From Clonostachys chloroleuca (lineage: Eukaryota; Ascomycota; Sordariomycetes; Hypocreales; Bionectriaceae), in NCBI GenBank assembly GCA_037952775.1, contig JBANAY010000003.1:32922001-32986000 (forward strand): 64,000 bases of DNA, written 5' to 3'. The notes below the pieces were generated by a model. That model was not told where the DNA came from and did not search any database. It saw nothing but the letters and a program-made list of their open reading frames with translations. Shown piece by piece: positions 45,975-58,931 of this stretch (positions are counted from its first letter, which is position 1; the number at the start of each line of letters is the position of its first letter). Both the position numbers and the translations under genes were made by a program.

Positions 45975-48900
45975 TCACCACCCCTTGTAGGATTGTCTCA
46001 TTGCCTTCTGTTCCGTCGATCTGGCCTTCTTCCTCTCTCTGTTCTTCTCAAACTTCTTGCGCTTGTCCTTGCCGTACTTCTCGGGCTGCGCGATGGCCTC
46101 AATCTTCCTCTTGCTGGATCGCTGCTGCCTTCTCGCCTTGACTGCCTCGTGAATCTCCATCAGCTGCTGGCTGTATTCGGCGGTGCCAAACTTCTTCTGC
46201 AAGGCATCCATGAGGATCTGGGATCTGCTCTTGAGATGCTCGAGCTTCGTTTTGAACACCTCATCCATGGATACGGGCACAGGAATCGAGGGATCAGTGA
46301 GATGGTGTAGGGGAACAAGAATAGTCTTGAACGAGGTTTCAAGACGCTCCTTGGCTGAGCGACGGCAGATGGTCTCCAGCACCTCCATCGCGACCGTCTT
46401 GGGAACAACAGCGGCAGCCCTGGGAGGTATCTCCTTTCGCAAGATACCCGACAGTCGCCAGAACAGATATTGGATGTCCCTCTTCCGGGGCTGCTTCTCA
46501 GCGGACTCGTCCCCACTCTCGTTTTCTGGCTCCTCATTGTCCTTGAGAGGATCAACTGAAGATGTGGGCGTGGGCAGGCGGGGGCCTAAGAAAATCAAGA
46601 CTTGACCAGCTTCAGTTGCGAGAGACTCGTCGACGCCAGGGCTGTTGAGCACGTTGAGCGCAAGCCGAACAGTATCCTGAACTCGCTCAAACCCGAGGAC
46701 GGCACCGTATGAGCCAGGGGTTGGTTCTCCAGGCGACACGGCAGCTCCAGCTTGAGCAAAATCGGCGAGGTATCGAGATATCAATCTGATAGCCGACACC
46801 TTGACTGAGGTCTGGGAGTGGGCCATGCAGCCTGAGATGCAAGTCCACAACTCGTCTTGATCAGGGCTGAGGATCTTCTCGGGGAAGACATCGAGTAAAA
46901 CACTGATCAAGCCCAGTGTGGACTCCAAAAGATCGCCATCCACCTCAACAAGGCTTTCTGCACCTAAAACTTCGGATACCTTGTTCAACACCAGCTTGAA
47001 ATCCTTTCGGTTCTTGGAGGAATTCTCGTTGGATTCGAAATAGTGTGCCCAGATCTGAAGCGCCAGTCGCAGAACCGCCTCGTCCTTGTCCAGCCACGTT
47101 CGCAGCAATGTGAGAAAATTCTGTGTTCGCTCTTTGTCGGCCCTTCTGAACACCTCCTTAAGGAGCTCGCCAGCTGCAAGACGACACTTCTCGCTGTCGT
47201 CGTTCGCCAGAACAAAGAACAGAGGCAAGAAGCAAGTGGCAGCCACTTCTTGAACAAAATCGTCAGATGATTTGAAAAGAAGCAGATGAATAACCTCCAT
47301 GACAGACAGACGACCACCTTCGCGGTTGTACTTGAGATTTGCAACAACAAAGGTAAGCTGTTTCGCCCAGCGGGCCTTCTTCTGAGGATACTCGCGAATA
47401 AATTGGAAAAATGCACCGCGAGCAAGATCTCTCGTATCCTTGTCATCGTTAGTGATCATGACAGTTCCGATGTAGTCTAATGTGTCGTAAACGACAGCGG
47501 TTTCTATACGACGGTCCAGCACAGATCGAACAAAGTTGAAGGTGACATGGCGATACAGTGGCTCGGTAAGGTCGTCCTTGAGCTTGCTTAACAGCAAGTC
47601 CACGGCGGCGTCTTTGACAGCAATATCCTTCCTATCCCGAAGAATAACAGCAAGCATCTTCAAAGCCGCTTGTGAGAGATCTGAGGTGGTAGAAGATGAG
47701 GTTGAGACACTCTTGATAGCCTCCTTGACTGCAACCTTGTAGATATTCGCCCCATCCTGCTCAGCGAAGGGTACCTTGACAATGACGGCCAAGAGTCTGA
47801 AGGTGGAGATTTTGACTTCATCCTCTCCATCAAGCACACAGTCACCAAGAATAGGCAAAAATCCCACAAGATTCTCGGCTGTCCTCAGTTCATCGTGCTT
47901 TTTAAACATTGCTCGAAGAATGTCCACCGCGAAGCGCATAATCTTGTATGTGTTCTTCGTTGTGCTGCCTCGCTCGCCGCTCTTCTTGGCACCCTTCTGG
48001 ACCAGGTACTTTCGGATTCTTGGATCCAACTTTTGCTCTGCCTCTGGCTGATGGCTCTTGTAGACGTTTTGGATCATTTCGTAACAGAACACTAGTGTGT
48101 TACGGCTGTTAGAAGCAGGGTTTTGCAAGAGTCCCGCAGAGATCCGTGCCATAAGAACATCCACTTTTCGGATGATTTTGAGGTCAACCTTTTGCATCAG
48201 CAACGATTGTAGGGGTCTGACAAGCTCGATGAGATGTGTGATGGACGCAGTCTTCGCCACAAGCTCCATGGAATCTTGACTCTTGCTGCTCTTGATTTCC
48301 TTCGTTTGGGTAGTGTAGCCTTCAGCGTCCTTTTCTTGGCCAATGACACCGAAAATATCGTCCATAATAATCATGACTATCGTTGGTAGGCAGTAATCCA
48401 GATCACCAGGCGCGAAGCCTGGAATGACAGCAACCAGGATGGAGTGCATTGTGTACGATAAAACGTGTAGCTGATAGCCTTTGGTCAGAGCCCCTCGCAA
48501 TTCTTTGAGAATGAATCCGAAGAAGGTCGGCCCTAGAATGACGGCAATCTGCACAAGTGTGTCACGGGCCATGTCTCGGGCCTCTACTGACTTACTGCGG
48601 AGAATGTGACAGATATCAGTCAACACTCCGGCCAGCTTCTGGCTCATCTGCTGTGAAGGTAGGAGCGTCAACAGCTTGACGATGGTTACACCGACAGGCA
48701 CTCGGAAGCTGACTTCCGATTCGTCCTTTTCGTGAAGATGCTTGACAAGAGTCGGAAGAAAGGTATCTACAATCTCAGTGCTCAACTGGGCCTCCTTTGG
48801 CATCGAGAGGACTAATCGTCTGACGGTAGGAGATGAAGCGTCATCCCCTTGATCCACCTCCATAGTGTCTGAAGTTGAACTCTTCTTTGACAGGATGAGC

Positions 48901-51900
48901 GCATCGATGACCTTTCCGAGAAGGCGGATTGTCGGCTTCTGGAAATCAGGCTTAGAAGCAATATATCCAATGTAGCGCTGCAATGTAGTTCGGTAATGCT
49001 TCCAGTGAAGAGATGAAGCCAAGCTGCCAATCACATTGGTAGCCTGGGCGCCCAGGCCATGGTCGTCGCTCCCGTTTTCGCGTCCATAGATGAAGTGGTC
49101 GAGCAATGGGATGAAGAATTGCGCAAGGTTCTGGCTACTCATCTCACTAGACTGGTTTGCTGCCTCTAGCATGCTCAAGGCTTCGAGTTGTCTCGAGGTG
49201 GCAGGGCTAAGGATGTTAAAGAAGAACATGGGTTCCGCGGAATCTTCCGCTTTTTCATCCAACAGCCCAACTAAATCCTTGACTGGGCCCCAGCCAGGCA
49301 TGGTGGACAAAATGAAGCCGAGAACACGAAGATACTCGCGGCGGACGGTCTCGGATGATTCTCTAGCCCCAGCGTAAATAGCTGGCATCAGAACCCCGTC
49401 CATGTATTCCTGCATCTTAGACCGGGCAGACTCGGATTTTGTATTCTGTGCCTCATGAACCATACGACGCAAAACATCTGCAGAGTTTGTTGATAGGAGA
49501 CCAAATTCTTCGTCCATCTGGATGAAGAAGATGGCATTGTGCAATAGTGGCAGCCATTGTTGTGGTGTGAAAGAAGTCTCCCTATCCTTCGCAATGGCGT
49601 TGAACCCAGACAGCCTTCGGTCGTAATCTGGCTCATCAATCCGTCCTTCTTTGAAAGCGTTGAGGTCAGTGCATATCTGGGCAACGGCGAGTTTACCATT
49701 GTCTCCGTCTGAAATTAGCGTGATGACACGGCAGAGCGCTTGCCGGTTCTCTCTATCCTTGAAGTAACCGAATAGCGAGGACAAGGTGCTGTACATTTCA
49801 TCACAAAGATCATGATGCTGGCCCGGTTTGATGAGGGCTATGAAGTTCTCCACGACCAGAAGCACCCTTCCCTTGGTCCTAGGGCTTACTCTTCGAGGGG
49901 GCTGTTTGAGTAGGAAGGATGCAATCCGGAGGACTGGGGGAACAGCGCTGGATTCCTGAAGAACCTGGGCCAATGACAACATTGTCTCCACGCAAGCATC
50001 AAGAAGCTCGGTACTTGTTGTAGGGGCCTCTAATACTTGAGTGATGATGGGCAAGATTTGGTTGGAATTTGCGTCGATCAACTCAGACTTGATCAATTCA
50101 TTGAACTCGGACTCCTGGGCGGGGAGCAAGGAGAGCCTGACCAGGTTGCGAATCATGCCGAGAATGAATGTCCTGACCTCGTCCTTGGCCTTCTCGACTC
50201 CAAGGCAAGCAATAACTTGAGGAAGGACACCATTTGGAACAGAATCGCCATGCGGACCAAGGAAGAGTGCCACCTTTGGCAGTACAGTCCAAGTGGACAG
50301 GAGCTGCAAAACGCCTGAGACGCCTTGTGTCGTCTCAGCTGGCATATTCTCAAGTCGAGGAGCAATGATCTCCTCAATGATGATATCGTGATAGACAGAC
50401 CACTGGAAATCCTGAGCATTTTGGAAGAGGAGGTTCAAGCATTTTAAACCTGTAGACCTTGTGATTCTCAGAAGAGACTGGGTGCTGGCCACATCTTCCT
50501 TCGCTTCCGCCTCATCATCGACATCCAAAGAAGCACCGTGAAGTTGTCTAGACGAAAAGATAACGCAGTACAGCACGGCATTGAGGATGGCTTCCATATA
50601 GTGGGAGACATTGGTCCCTAACTCAGAAATCAAGGAAAATGCCATGTTGAGGAAACCGACTTGCTTCCTTGGATGGATAACAGCCGTTTCGAAAAGTTTG
50701 GATCTTGACTTTTTAGGGTCTAGAACTTTGACAGCCCCAAGCTTTCCGGCTGCGATATCCAAGAAATCACCCATGTCCTTCACAGAGAGGTTTCGTAACA
50801 CAGCTAGACGCGTTGCCTGAAGACCATGCTTACCGCTGGCCGCACCCTTCTTCGAGATGGTTCGACCGTAGAGAAGGCGCAGAAGGACAGGCATCAACTC
50901 ACTGCGATGCTCGGGCTTGATGATGTCTTCGCCCTGGAGAAAAACTGTGAGCTCGTTCTTGAATCTAGCATCGTCAAGGAGAAACTCGAGGTTCTCTTGG
51001 TATGTCTTTATTCCGTCTTGTTTCCAGCTGAGGATAGCTTTCAACGTCATCTTCTGCACCTCTGCGTCTCCATTTTCCATCAACTGCAAGAGAGCAAGGT
51101 AAATCTTCTCATGTTGGAACAGTGACTTGGGGTTGAGAAACTGAGAGAAGACTCCAAGCAACGCTTTCCTGTCTGCCAGAGACCAAAATGAGTGCTGCGC
51201 TTCTTCGCCGTCTTCAACGGTTGCGGGGTCAGCATCCTCATAGGCCCATGAAAGGAAGTGAGGGACTATCAGTCGGGATCGTCTCTCAGCAAGGGAAGGG
51301 ATGGCGTTAAACACCTTCAGACTTCGTGATCGTGCATTTTCTAGGGTCAAATCCGAGGTGCTCTGCCTTTCATCAAACTGCTGCAACATACGATCTTGTG
51401 GCTTGAAGATGGTAGCATGAAGACTCATTGCCCGACGATTCAGATTCTGGAGGTGTGTACAATCAAAGTCGGTAATGATGCGGCGATTGCTGAGGTGGTT
51501 GTCATTTGAAGGGGGCTCCATTTTGGCGACGGGACGTCTAGCCATCGAAAAGCGATAGCACGTACCACCTCCTCTCCAGCCTTGGTCTGGGAAATCTGCT
51601 TCAACGTCTCCGTAGCATCGTCCCAGACGGGGGATAACTTCACTGTTAGCATACCAAAAGTGAAGTTTGGTATCCCCTGCAAGAGCCAGCTGTCATCACC
51701 CACTGAAGAGTAGCCCTGTCCCAGCTTGCGCAGTAGCATGGAAATTGTCCTAGTGTGCTCCAACCCCAAGGGCAACTGCTCTATCTCGATCATGATGTCC
51801 AAAATCTCATCGCCTCCCAGCTCGCCCACATGTTTCAGGAGCTTGAGAGACGCCAAGCGAATGTCATGGCTTGGTGAGCTAAGGTTCTCAACTAGAGAGG

Positions 51901-53956
51901 TGAGAACGGGGTCTTGGTTGGAATCTGAACCTTCGCTGGAAGAGGCCTCATTGTCCGAGGAATCTCCAGTTTCCTGCAGGTATTCAACGTACGCCATGTA
52001 GGCCTCAAGGAAACCAACAGATCTGGCGAAACGAGGGACAGCAGCTCGCAGCAAAGGACGTAAGCCAGGATCAATTGACGAGCCCACCTTGCTCATTCGG
52101 AGGTATGCGTGAAACCCTTGACTCACGATGAAGTGGACTTCATCTGAGGCAAGAGTAGAAGAAGGTCGGAGAGCCAACTTCAACTTCCTAAGCAGCAACT
52201 CGGAAATTCTGGCATTGGTGGATGGGTGAACTGTAGTCAGGTCAAGCAATTGGAGAAGAGCAGAATATTTGGGCAAGCAGCGATCTCTCCAAACCTGCGG
52301 GTCCTTGTTGTATGGTCCTCTCTCCGGAAAAGGGGAAATCTCCAGGTTCTCAAATTTAGAGACGATTTGATCTTGCCACGCCTGTGGAAGCCTACAGCTT
52401 TCACGTTCTCCTGGGGGTGGAAAGGCTTGCTTCTGAATCATCATTGGGAGAACCACGCAAAGCATTTCTTCGTTCTCTCTCTGGGACCAATGTGTGAGAA
52501 TGAACCTATCCAACGTTAACATTTCAATCAACAGTAGCCACATCCATTGGAAAACTTACTTCTGAAAATCGCTTCTGAGTAGATTGCTAAATCTACTAGG
52601 ATCAAGTTCGCATGCATAGGAACAGAATGGAATGAACCACCCCATCAAGGAGCCCTTGGTCAATGATTGAACCAACGCGCCGTGGTGTGCCAGGAGAGCA
52701 TCGATAGGAATATGGTGCCAAACAATGGCTATAGGGACCATCAAGTGCTTCCAAATTTCTTCTTGGTCGTTGGGATATGATTCCTCCCGTTCATTAGCAA
52801 TCTTGTCAAGCATCTGAGTGATTGTGCTTATTAGCTTTGGCCAATTGGTAATCCTAGAACCTTTTCGAACACCCCCGAGGACACCGACAAGCCTGAAGAA
52901 AGGAACAAATCTCCACCACTTCCCGGCGGAGTTTTGAGCATCTGAATAAGAGATTATCCTGTCGAGTGTTGCATCGGTCACCTCTCCAAATGTGTCCGGG
53001 GTAGAGTGATGGATGGCGCTGGTCAATACGCCACAGACGACATCCGTCCAAATCTCTTGTGTCGAAGCCGAAGTGCGGTCCTCGTGCTCATCGAGGCTCT
53101 CGGGGATAGCATCGATAAGCTGAGGGACAATCGCAGGGGCTGCTGTATGGATGGAGTGCTCGGCGCCCTTGATCGCCTCGGCAAACATTGTCATGATACC
53201 ATCCTTGTACAGTGTGTACTGCCGATCTTCGACCATCTTGAAAAGATCCAGTTTGACATGGTCGACAAACTTTGGTAACGCGGTCTCGCGGTGCGACGGG
53301 GCACCCGCCTTCTTTACTAAGAAGCTCAGAGCTTCGGCAGCAAACCGTGCAATATGAGGAGGGTGCTTGGATCTTCCCAACAACGGTGCTATTATATCGA
53401 ATGTCGGTTGTATGTTTGGAACGATAAGCTTTGAAAGGTACTTGAACAAGAATGCAAGAGCTCCAAATGTCCACTCAATGACCTCAACATCCTGCGGCCT
53501 TCCAGCGACTGCTACAATAAGTGAAAGACTTTGGGCGTAGTGTTTTTCGAATCTCGCCCCCAGGTCATGAGCGAACGCCGTCAAAAGATCCAATAATGGC
53601 TCAAGTGATTCCTTGTCCTGTATCGAGATGTGCTCAGCAAGCAATTCCATGATACGGTCCTCGAAGTGCAGGATTTGGGCCAGACTCTCGCACAACGGGA
53701 GCACCTGTCGCTTGAAATCGATAAACACTTTCGACACATTGAGTTCGTTCCATCTTTGCATTCCATTGGCAAAGTATGAGGTCGCGGAGGCGAAGTCTTC
53801 GGTGTCGAGATCGTGTCGTCGAACTTTTCGAAGAGGCTGCAAAGAATTGAACTTGGCGATCTTTGCGGTGAAGGTTTCCCACCTGTGATTCTTATTGTGG
53901 GGGGTGGAAGCATGCTTCCTCGCCTTCACGATGCGTCCCGTGACTTTTGACGGCAT
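45975..53956 (-). CDS. UTP20: UTP20, U3 snoRNP / small-subunit processome component
   Basis: Very large HEAT-repeat protein needed in the nucleolus for 18S rRNA maturation. Minus-strand exon 1 is 53956-52560, joined after a 54-bp intron to 52505 onward. The frame then runs to the end of the SPKW segment near a G5/C5 run at 51515-51511, after which the protein continues in another frame to 45975. One added C restores a single frame of about 2642 residues, close to yeast Utp20 (2493). The N-terminus has FASATSYFANGMQRWNELN and the body is helical repeats throughout. FDCTHLQNLN follows the break, and the tail is Lys/Arg-rich (KKFEKNRERKKARS), as expected for Utp20. I believe the gene is intact in the organism and the break is an assembly error. 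It shares its promoter with the CwfJ gene. Confidence 0.93.
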
Positions 53957-54287
53957 CTCGGCGGTTTGCACTTGTTCGTGCAGAAATGGCTACTGACGAA
54001 CGAGAGTCTTGACAAAATTCCAATGTCGCTTCAAGTCCCCGCCAAAATTTCCAACTTTTTTGGTCGGCAGATAATCGGCGAAACTGATAAAGCTCTAGAC
54101 CCACTTATCCCGGAGAACACGCCAATCAACACCTCATCGCATTCTCTTATCTTCATCTTCTTCTCTCATGATGCAACTCCCGATCTAGAAAGTCTTACAC
54201 AACACATCCCTATACATTCGTTCGCTCGCGCAGCTCCCTCTACACAGGCCTCTCTCTATATTTTTTCCACGTTTGAACAGAGGCCAA
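53957..54287. promoter_or_regulatory. Divergent promoter of UTP20 and the CwfJ gene
   Basis: Only 331 bp separate the two start codons. The region has AAAATTT-type cores at about 54013-54019 and 54044-54050 (RRPE-like) and CTCATCGC at 54133-54140 (PAC-like), plus pyrimidine-rich leader on the CwfJ side. This fits promoters of ribosome-biogenesis genes in other fungi. Confidence 0.6.
54133..54140 (-). promoter_or_regulatory. PAC-like element
   Basis: CTCATCGC on the plus strand, which reads GCGATGAG on the minus strand, is the core of the polymerase A and C (PAC) box known upstream of ribosome-biogenesis genes. The flanking base differs by one from the yeast consensus. It lies 177 bp before the UTP20 start codon. 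Confidence 0.5.
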
Positions 54288-55994
54288 ATGGGTGCTCCCA
54301 AGATGTAAGAATACATTTGCCACTCTGAGCGCATCTGTAATTAGTAGAGAGAGCTAATCGTCTAATCGCAGAATAGTACTCGGCAGCCTCAACGGCGCCC
54401 TGGAACCGGCATTACAGAAGCTCACGGCACTCCACGCGAAAAACAATTTCACTTTGGCCATCTTAACCGGAGATGTCTTTACACCTGAAACGGATGACTC
54501 GACTTTGGACTCATTGATCAACGAGACCTTGCAGGTCCCTCTACCGACGTACTTCACCATAGGGGCCCATCCCCTTCCTCAACGAATTGCGGAGAAGATA
54601 GAAGCCAATGAGGAAATATGCACCAACCTACATTTTCTGGGGAAGCGGAGTGTTACGAAGACCTCAGATGGTATCCGAATTGCGGCTCTCGGGGGCCAGC
54701 TTGACCCCAACCTAGTCGGCGGCCAGTCCAAGGAACAACACCTTCCATTCCACACGGTAGACGATGCCAAGAGTCTGCGCGGCGCAAACAGCGCTGACAT
54801 TCTAATAACTTCCATATGGCCTTCCAATATTTGGAAGGGGTCTAAAACGACCCTCGAACCCGCCCAGCAAGCAGCCATTGCAAGCACAGAGTCAATCGCA
54901 GAGCTATGCGCTGCTCTGAAACCGCGATACCACCTCTCAGCCTCCCCCAGTGCGTTCTTCTACGAGAGGGAGCCATTTCTACATCCTTCAGAGAAAGAAT
55001 CCGACAGTAAGGCAGTGACGAGATTCATTTCAATGGCTCCATTTGGAAACGAAGTGAAAGCTAAAGCCATGTACGCCTTTACGCTAAACAAGGCTGACAC
55101 TTCACTCCCTCCCGGCATCACCGCCTCTCCATTTGTAGAGAAACCGAAGAAACGAGGCGGAGACCATGATAGCTACAACCGTTTTGACCGCGGCCAAAAC
55201 GACGGTGGTCATCACGGGCGAAGAAACAAGAGGCGCCGCACGTCTCCCCCGCCAGGGCCAGACAGGTGTTTCTTCTGCCTTTCAAATCCCAATTTGGCAA
55301 CACACATGTGCTCATCCATCGGCAACGATGCCTACATCACCATTGCAAAGGGGCCTCTTCCTACGTCCAAGACCTTTGCTGATCAGGGTCTCAACTTCCC
55401 CGGCCACCTACTCATCATCCCCCTGCCTCATGCTCCAACCATTCCCAGCATCGGCGACGTCAAGGATCCTTCGGGCGATGCCGTCAAGACGTATAACGAG
55501 ATGAACCGCTTCCGCGAGTCCATCCAGGCCATGGTATCATCAAAATCCAACCACGAGCTCGGGGTAGTCACCTGGGAAATCAGCCGCGGCCGCAACATCC
55601 ACCTCCACTGGCAGCTCCTGCCCGTGTCCGCGGCCCTGATCCAAAGGGTCTGGTCGAGGCAGCCTTTAAGGTCGAGGCCGAGAACCAGGATCTCCCCGCC
55701 TTCTCCTCGAAAGAGCTGACCCTGGAGGATGAGCCCAACTACGACGGCTTCTTCCGCGTCTGGCTGTGGGCCGACAATGGCGAGGACAAGATTAAGGGCA
55801 AGACCCTCGTCATGCCGCTCTCTCCCGACCAGCGCTTCGACGTGCAGTTCCCGAGACGCGTTCTTTCGAAGCTCATCGGCCTCGAAGACAGAGTCATCTG
55901 GCAGGACTGCGAACAGAGTGTCGAGGAGGAGACGGCAGACGTCGAGGCGTTCCGAGAGGCATTCAAGGAATGGGATTTTACACTAGAAGAGTGA
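54288..55994 (+). CDS. CwfJ-domain protein (Drn1/CWF19L1-like)
   Basis: Predicted RNA-processing protein related to yeast Drn1 and metazoan CWF19L1, which act with the lariat-debranching enzyme. A 17-nt first coding exon (54288-54304, MGAPK) is spliced to 54372 onward. The N-terminus is a phosphoesterase-like domain (IVLGSLNGALEPALQKL, AILTGDVF). The CwfJ C-terminal 1 domain follows a Gly/Arg/Lys-rich linker: CFFCLSNPNLATHM near residue 303, GHLLIIPLPHAP, and NIHLHWQLLPV. At 55643-55648 (AAAGGG) the frame breaks. As assembled it ends at 55719, but one extra base continues as GLVEAAFKVEAENQDLPAF and FRVWLWADNG to a stop at 55994 with the expected CwfJ C-terminal 2 domain. About 546 residues when whole. 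The gene is very probably intact in the organism. Confidence 0.9.
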
Positions 55995-57050
55995 ACAAGA
56001 TAGGTTGAGAATAACAGCGATACGTTAAATCAGCAATATATAGGCATCGATAAATCAAATGGGATTAAGTCATAGGATTTTCAGTTTAGCAATTCAAAAG
56101 TGGTGCGGAGAGGAGGGAAAGTCTCGCACATCTCGTATTAGATAGCGATCTATCATCGTCCTGGAGTTGGATGGCGGCTGCTAGTCGAATAATATATGCA
56201 ATCAACTGCTCTTAGGTGCCCGAAGGACGCAGGTATTCAAATCACTAGCATCATGAGAATAGTGATCCTGAAATTTTAGAATTTTAACTTTTTTTTTTTT
56301 TTGTCTTGGTTCTTTCTTTTGTTTTCTCTTCTGATAGTGTATAGCCAGGCCAGGAATTTCCCAAACGTGACGTGCCAAATGTACAACTAGCAATCTGGAA
56401 GCCAGGCAATCCGAATGCACAACAACTGCAGCTACTCCTACAAACAGAAACACGACCACATCGTCTACAAGACATCGGCGCATGATAGGCAAGCCGAGAA
56501 GGGGTATTTTCCACCCGATGAAAGTATGAACAAAGAGAAAAAGGAAAAAAAGTAAGGAAAAACAATCCGTCATGGATGGGGTATAAACACAATATATACA
56601 TGTGTTGGGGAGTATCCGGTGGCGGATGTTAAAGTGTGTATGTATCATGGGATAGCAGTCCCAAGAGCTTGTTCGAGGCGGTCATCATTAAGATGATATT
56701 TGTTGCTGACAGCCTTCGAGATAACAACATCTCTCAATCCAGGAGGAGTTGTGTACAGACTAAACCAGACCAGTATTAGGCTTGATTAGTGTTGACCAGA
56801 GGCGAAGCCGGTCAATAAGCCGAAGAAGCATCATAGGTAGGTTTGCTCTTAGCGGCGTTGCGTTTAAAACATGAGGATGATGCGTTGTATGGTAAACATT
56901 ATTGGGTAAACATCAAATATCCTTGGAGCCTCGAGCTCACGTTGCTCGAGGCATATTGGATTCTGATAAATCATTCAGACGTTAGTCCACCCACATGATC
57001 GTGTGTCATGGTAACATAGGGTGGGAATGATGAGTGTCTCATAACAGTCA
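55995..57050. other. Convergent 3' intergenic region
   Basis: Between the stops of the CwfJ gene and CDC25. A T14 run at 56289-56302 is the longest homopolymer I noticed. The minus-strand frame at 56202-56648 spans that run and shows no family. No gene seen. Confidence 0.5.
56289..56302. repeat. T14 homopolymer
   Basis: Fourteen consecutive T bases in noncoding DNA. Its length should be treated with caution given the homopolymer-linked indels elsewhere in the window. Confidence 0.85.
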
Positions 57051-58931
57051 TTAATATGAAGCCATCCGACGTGTATGCGATGATCGATCACCGAGAATCG
57101 GTGACTGGCCAATGATACTGAGGTGCGTGCTCCGAGAATTGGGCCTGCCAGGTGCTGTTGGTGACTCGTCAACACAATGTTCCCTTTGGCCGAAAGCAAA
57201 AGTCTGGGCACGGCTAAAGCCTTTACGGGCCTTGAGCCGGCCCATTTCGCGTTCACATGTGCGCTGATGCTTCTCGTCGGACATCTCAACGTATTCAGGA
57301 GGATAGCAGCGACCCCTGAACCCTTCGAAGAAGGCGCTGTAACCTCCATCAAGAATATATACTTCGGGGTATGTGAGCTTGGGGTAAAACTCAGCATTCG
57401 CAGTTCGGTCCTCAGCCCGGATATGGCGGGCCATCAGAGGAGCACGGTGAGCAGAGTACTCGCAATGAAAGACAAGAAGAGATCTACCGTTCATGGGAGT
57501 TTTGAAGAGCTGGGTAGCCAAAAGATCCTTGTCATTATGGTTAACAGCACCATCAATGTGGCCACCCTCATACTCGTATTCGAAACGGCAATCGATGATC
57601 ATCTTCTGGTCAAAGTGTTCTGCGTACTTGCCATCCAAAACTTGCAACAGAGTCTCCTTGGTGATTCTAGGAATGGTATCTGTAGGGTCGTCAGGCAGAA
57701 AGTGGGGAAGGACAGGCTCATGTGCTTCCTCGATATCCATAACGGCTTGCAGTGTGGTTGGGGAAGTCTCCTCGTCATCCGACTTTGACTTCATCACGTC
57801 GGCAGGGTGCTCAAACATACTCAATGATCGCCGGACCTGTTTCCGGTTTCGCAAAAAGGGATTTGACTGACGTCGCGAGTGGCAATTTGAAGGGGAGGCA
57901 TGGCGGAAGACACCCAGGCCAGTGAGGTGTGCACGCGGGCGAATGCCCAGAGGGATTGGAGCGCATGGGCTGTTCGCCGAGTGCGGTCGCTTCTCTTGAG
58001 GTTGTGGCGGTGATGGTGAGTCAAAGCACTCGCCCAGAGACAGGGTTGAGCTTGAGTGGCTCCATGGAGAGTTTCCACCAAAGACGAAAGCTGGGAGTTG
58101 GCTATCAGCATTGGGGCGAGGGAGAGCACTGGTAGTGAAGTTCTTCATGCGCGACATCGAGGGACGACGGGGCACGGAGATCTTACGCCTGGGATGCTTG
58201 TAAGCAAAAGAACAGAAACGACGCCTGGAAGGTCTCTCCGATATACTTACTCAGCCAAACCGAGTCGGATACCCTCTGACGATGACTTTCGGGCAATGGG
58301 AGCCGGTGAATCCAGCATCATTTCCTCGTCTACGTCGTTATCCGACGGGGTGTAGTTGGGCGTAGGTGATGAGATGGCCTTCTGCAAACCAAAGGGCACC
58401 TTGTGAGGCAGAGGAGAGACCTCCATGATCTCGGTGAGGTGTGCGGGCGACGAAGGGGGCAGAGGAGGCGTGGTCGAGAAGGCTGAGCAGTACGAGGTTA
58501 GCTTCGAACAATTACAGCCTCGTTGGAACCATTGTTGACATACCACGAGACTCCAGGCCGCCCATCACATTGGCTGTGAACAGGGCCCTTCGAGGAGTTG
58601 GGAAATGAGGACTGCATGGGGACGACAAAGTTAGCATTGTCGCAAGAAGAATTGGCCGACATGATTCGAGGACGACGAACCTAGCTTCATTATCTATCCT
58701 GAAGTTTTGTGACAGATCTGCGGCGAGGCTAGCGGCAGGCGACGAACCGCGTAGATCCTTGGCATTGAAGTAATCGGCGGGATTCTTGTGCAGCTGTTCC
58801 CGCAGACTCATGGAGCTTGTCGAGGCTGCAGCAAAGTGCGAGTGCGTGTGCGAACGGAAGATGTCCTGACCACCCCACGAAGGAACAGGGATCGGGCGGT
58901 GCAGCGCCGCCAATGGTGAAGAGGCTTCCAT
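57051..58931 (-). CDS. CDC25: Cdc25-type M-phase inducer phosphatase
   Basis: Dual-specificity phosphatase that removes inhibitory phosphate from Cdk1 and triggers mitosis (homologue of NimT and Mih1). Minus-strand exons are 58931-58681, 58611-58544, 58482-58251 and 58188-57051, total 562 residues with all phases agreeing. The N-terminal half is Ser/Pro-rich, likely the regulated, phosphorylated part. The catalytic rhodanese-type domain begins near ITKETLLQVLDGKY, with IIDCRFEYEYEGGHIDGAVN. The active-site loop is HCEYSAHRAP (His425, Cys426, Arg432, a CX5R loop), followed by YPEVYILDGGYSAFF and a Cys/Tyr-rich CYPPEYVEM. The C-terminus is basic with several Ser/Thr-Pro sites. No key residue is missing. 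High confidence. Confidence 0.95.

Noticed and set aside
56202..56648. 148-residue minus-strand frame near the T14 run
   Set aside because: Low-complexity Phe/Lys-rich translation of T/A-rich DNA in a 3' region; no family match.
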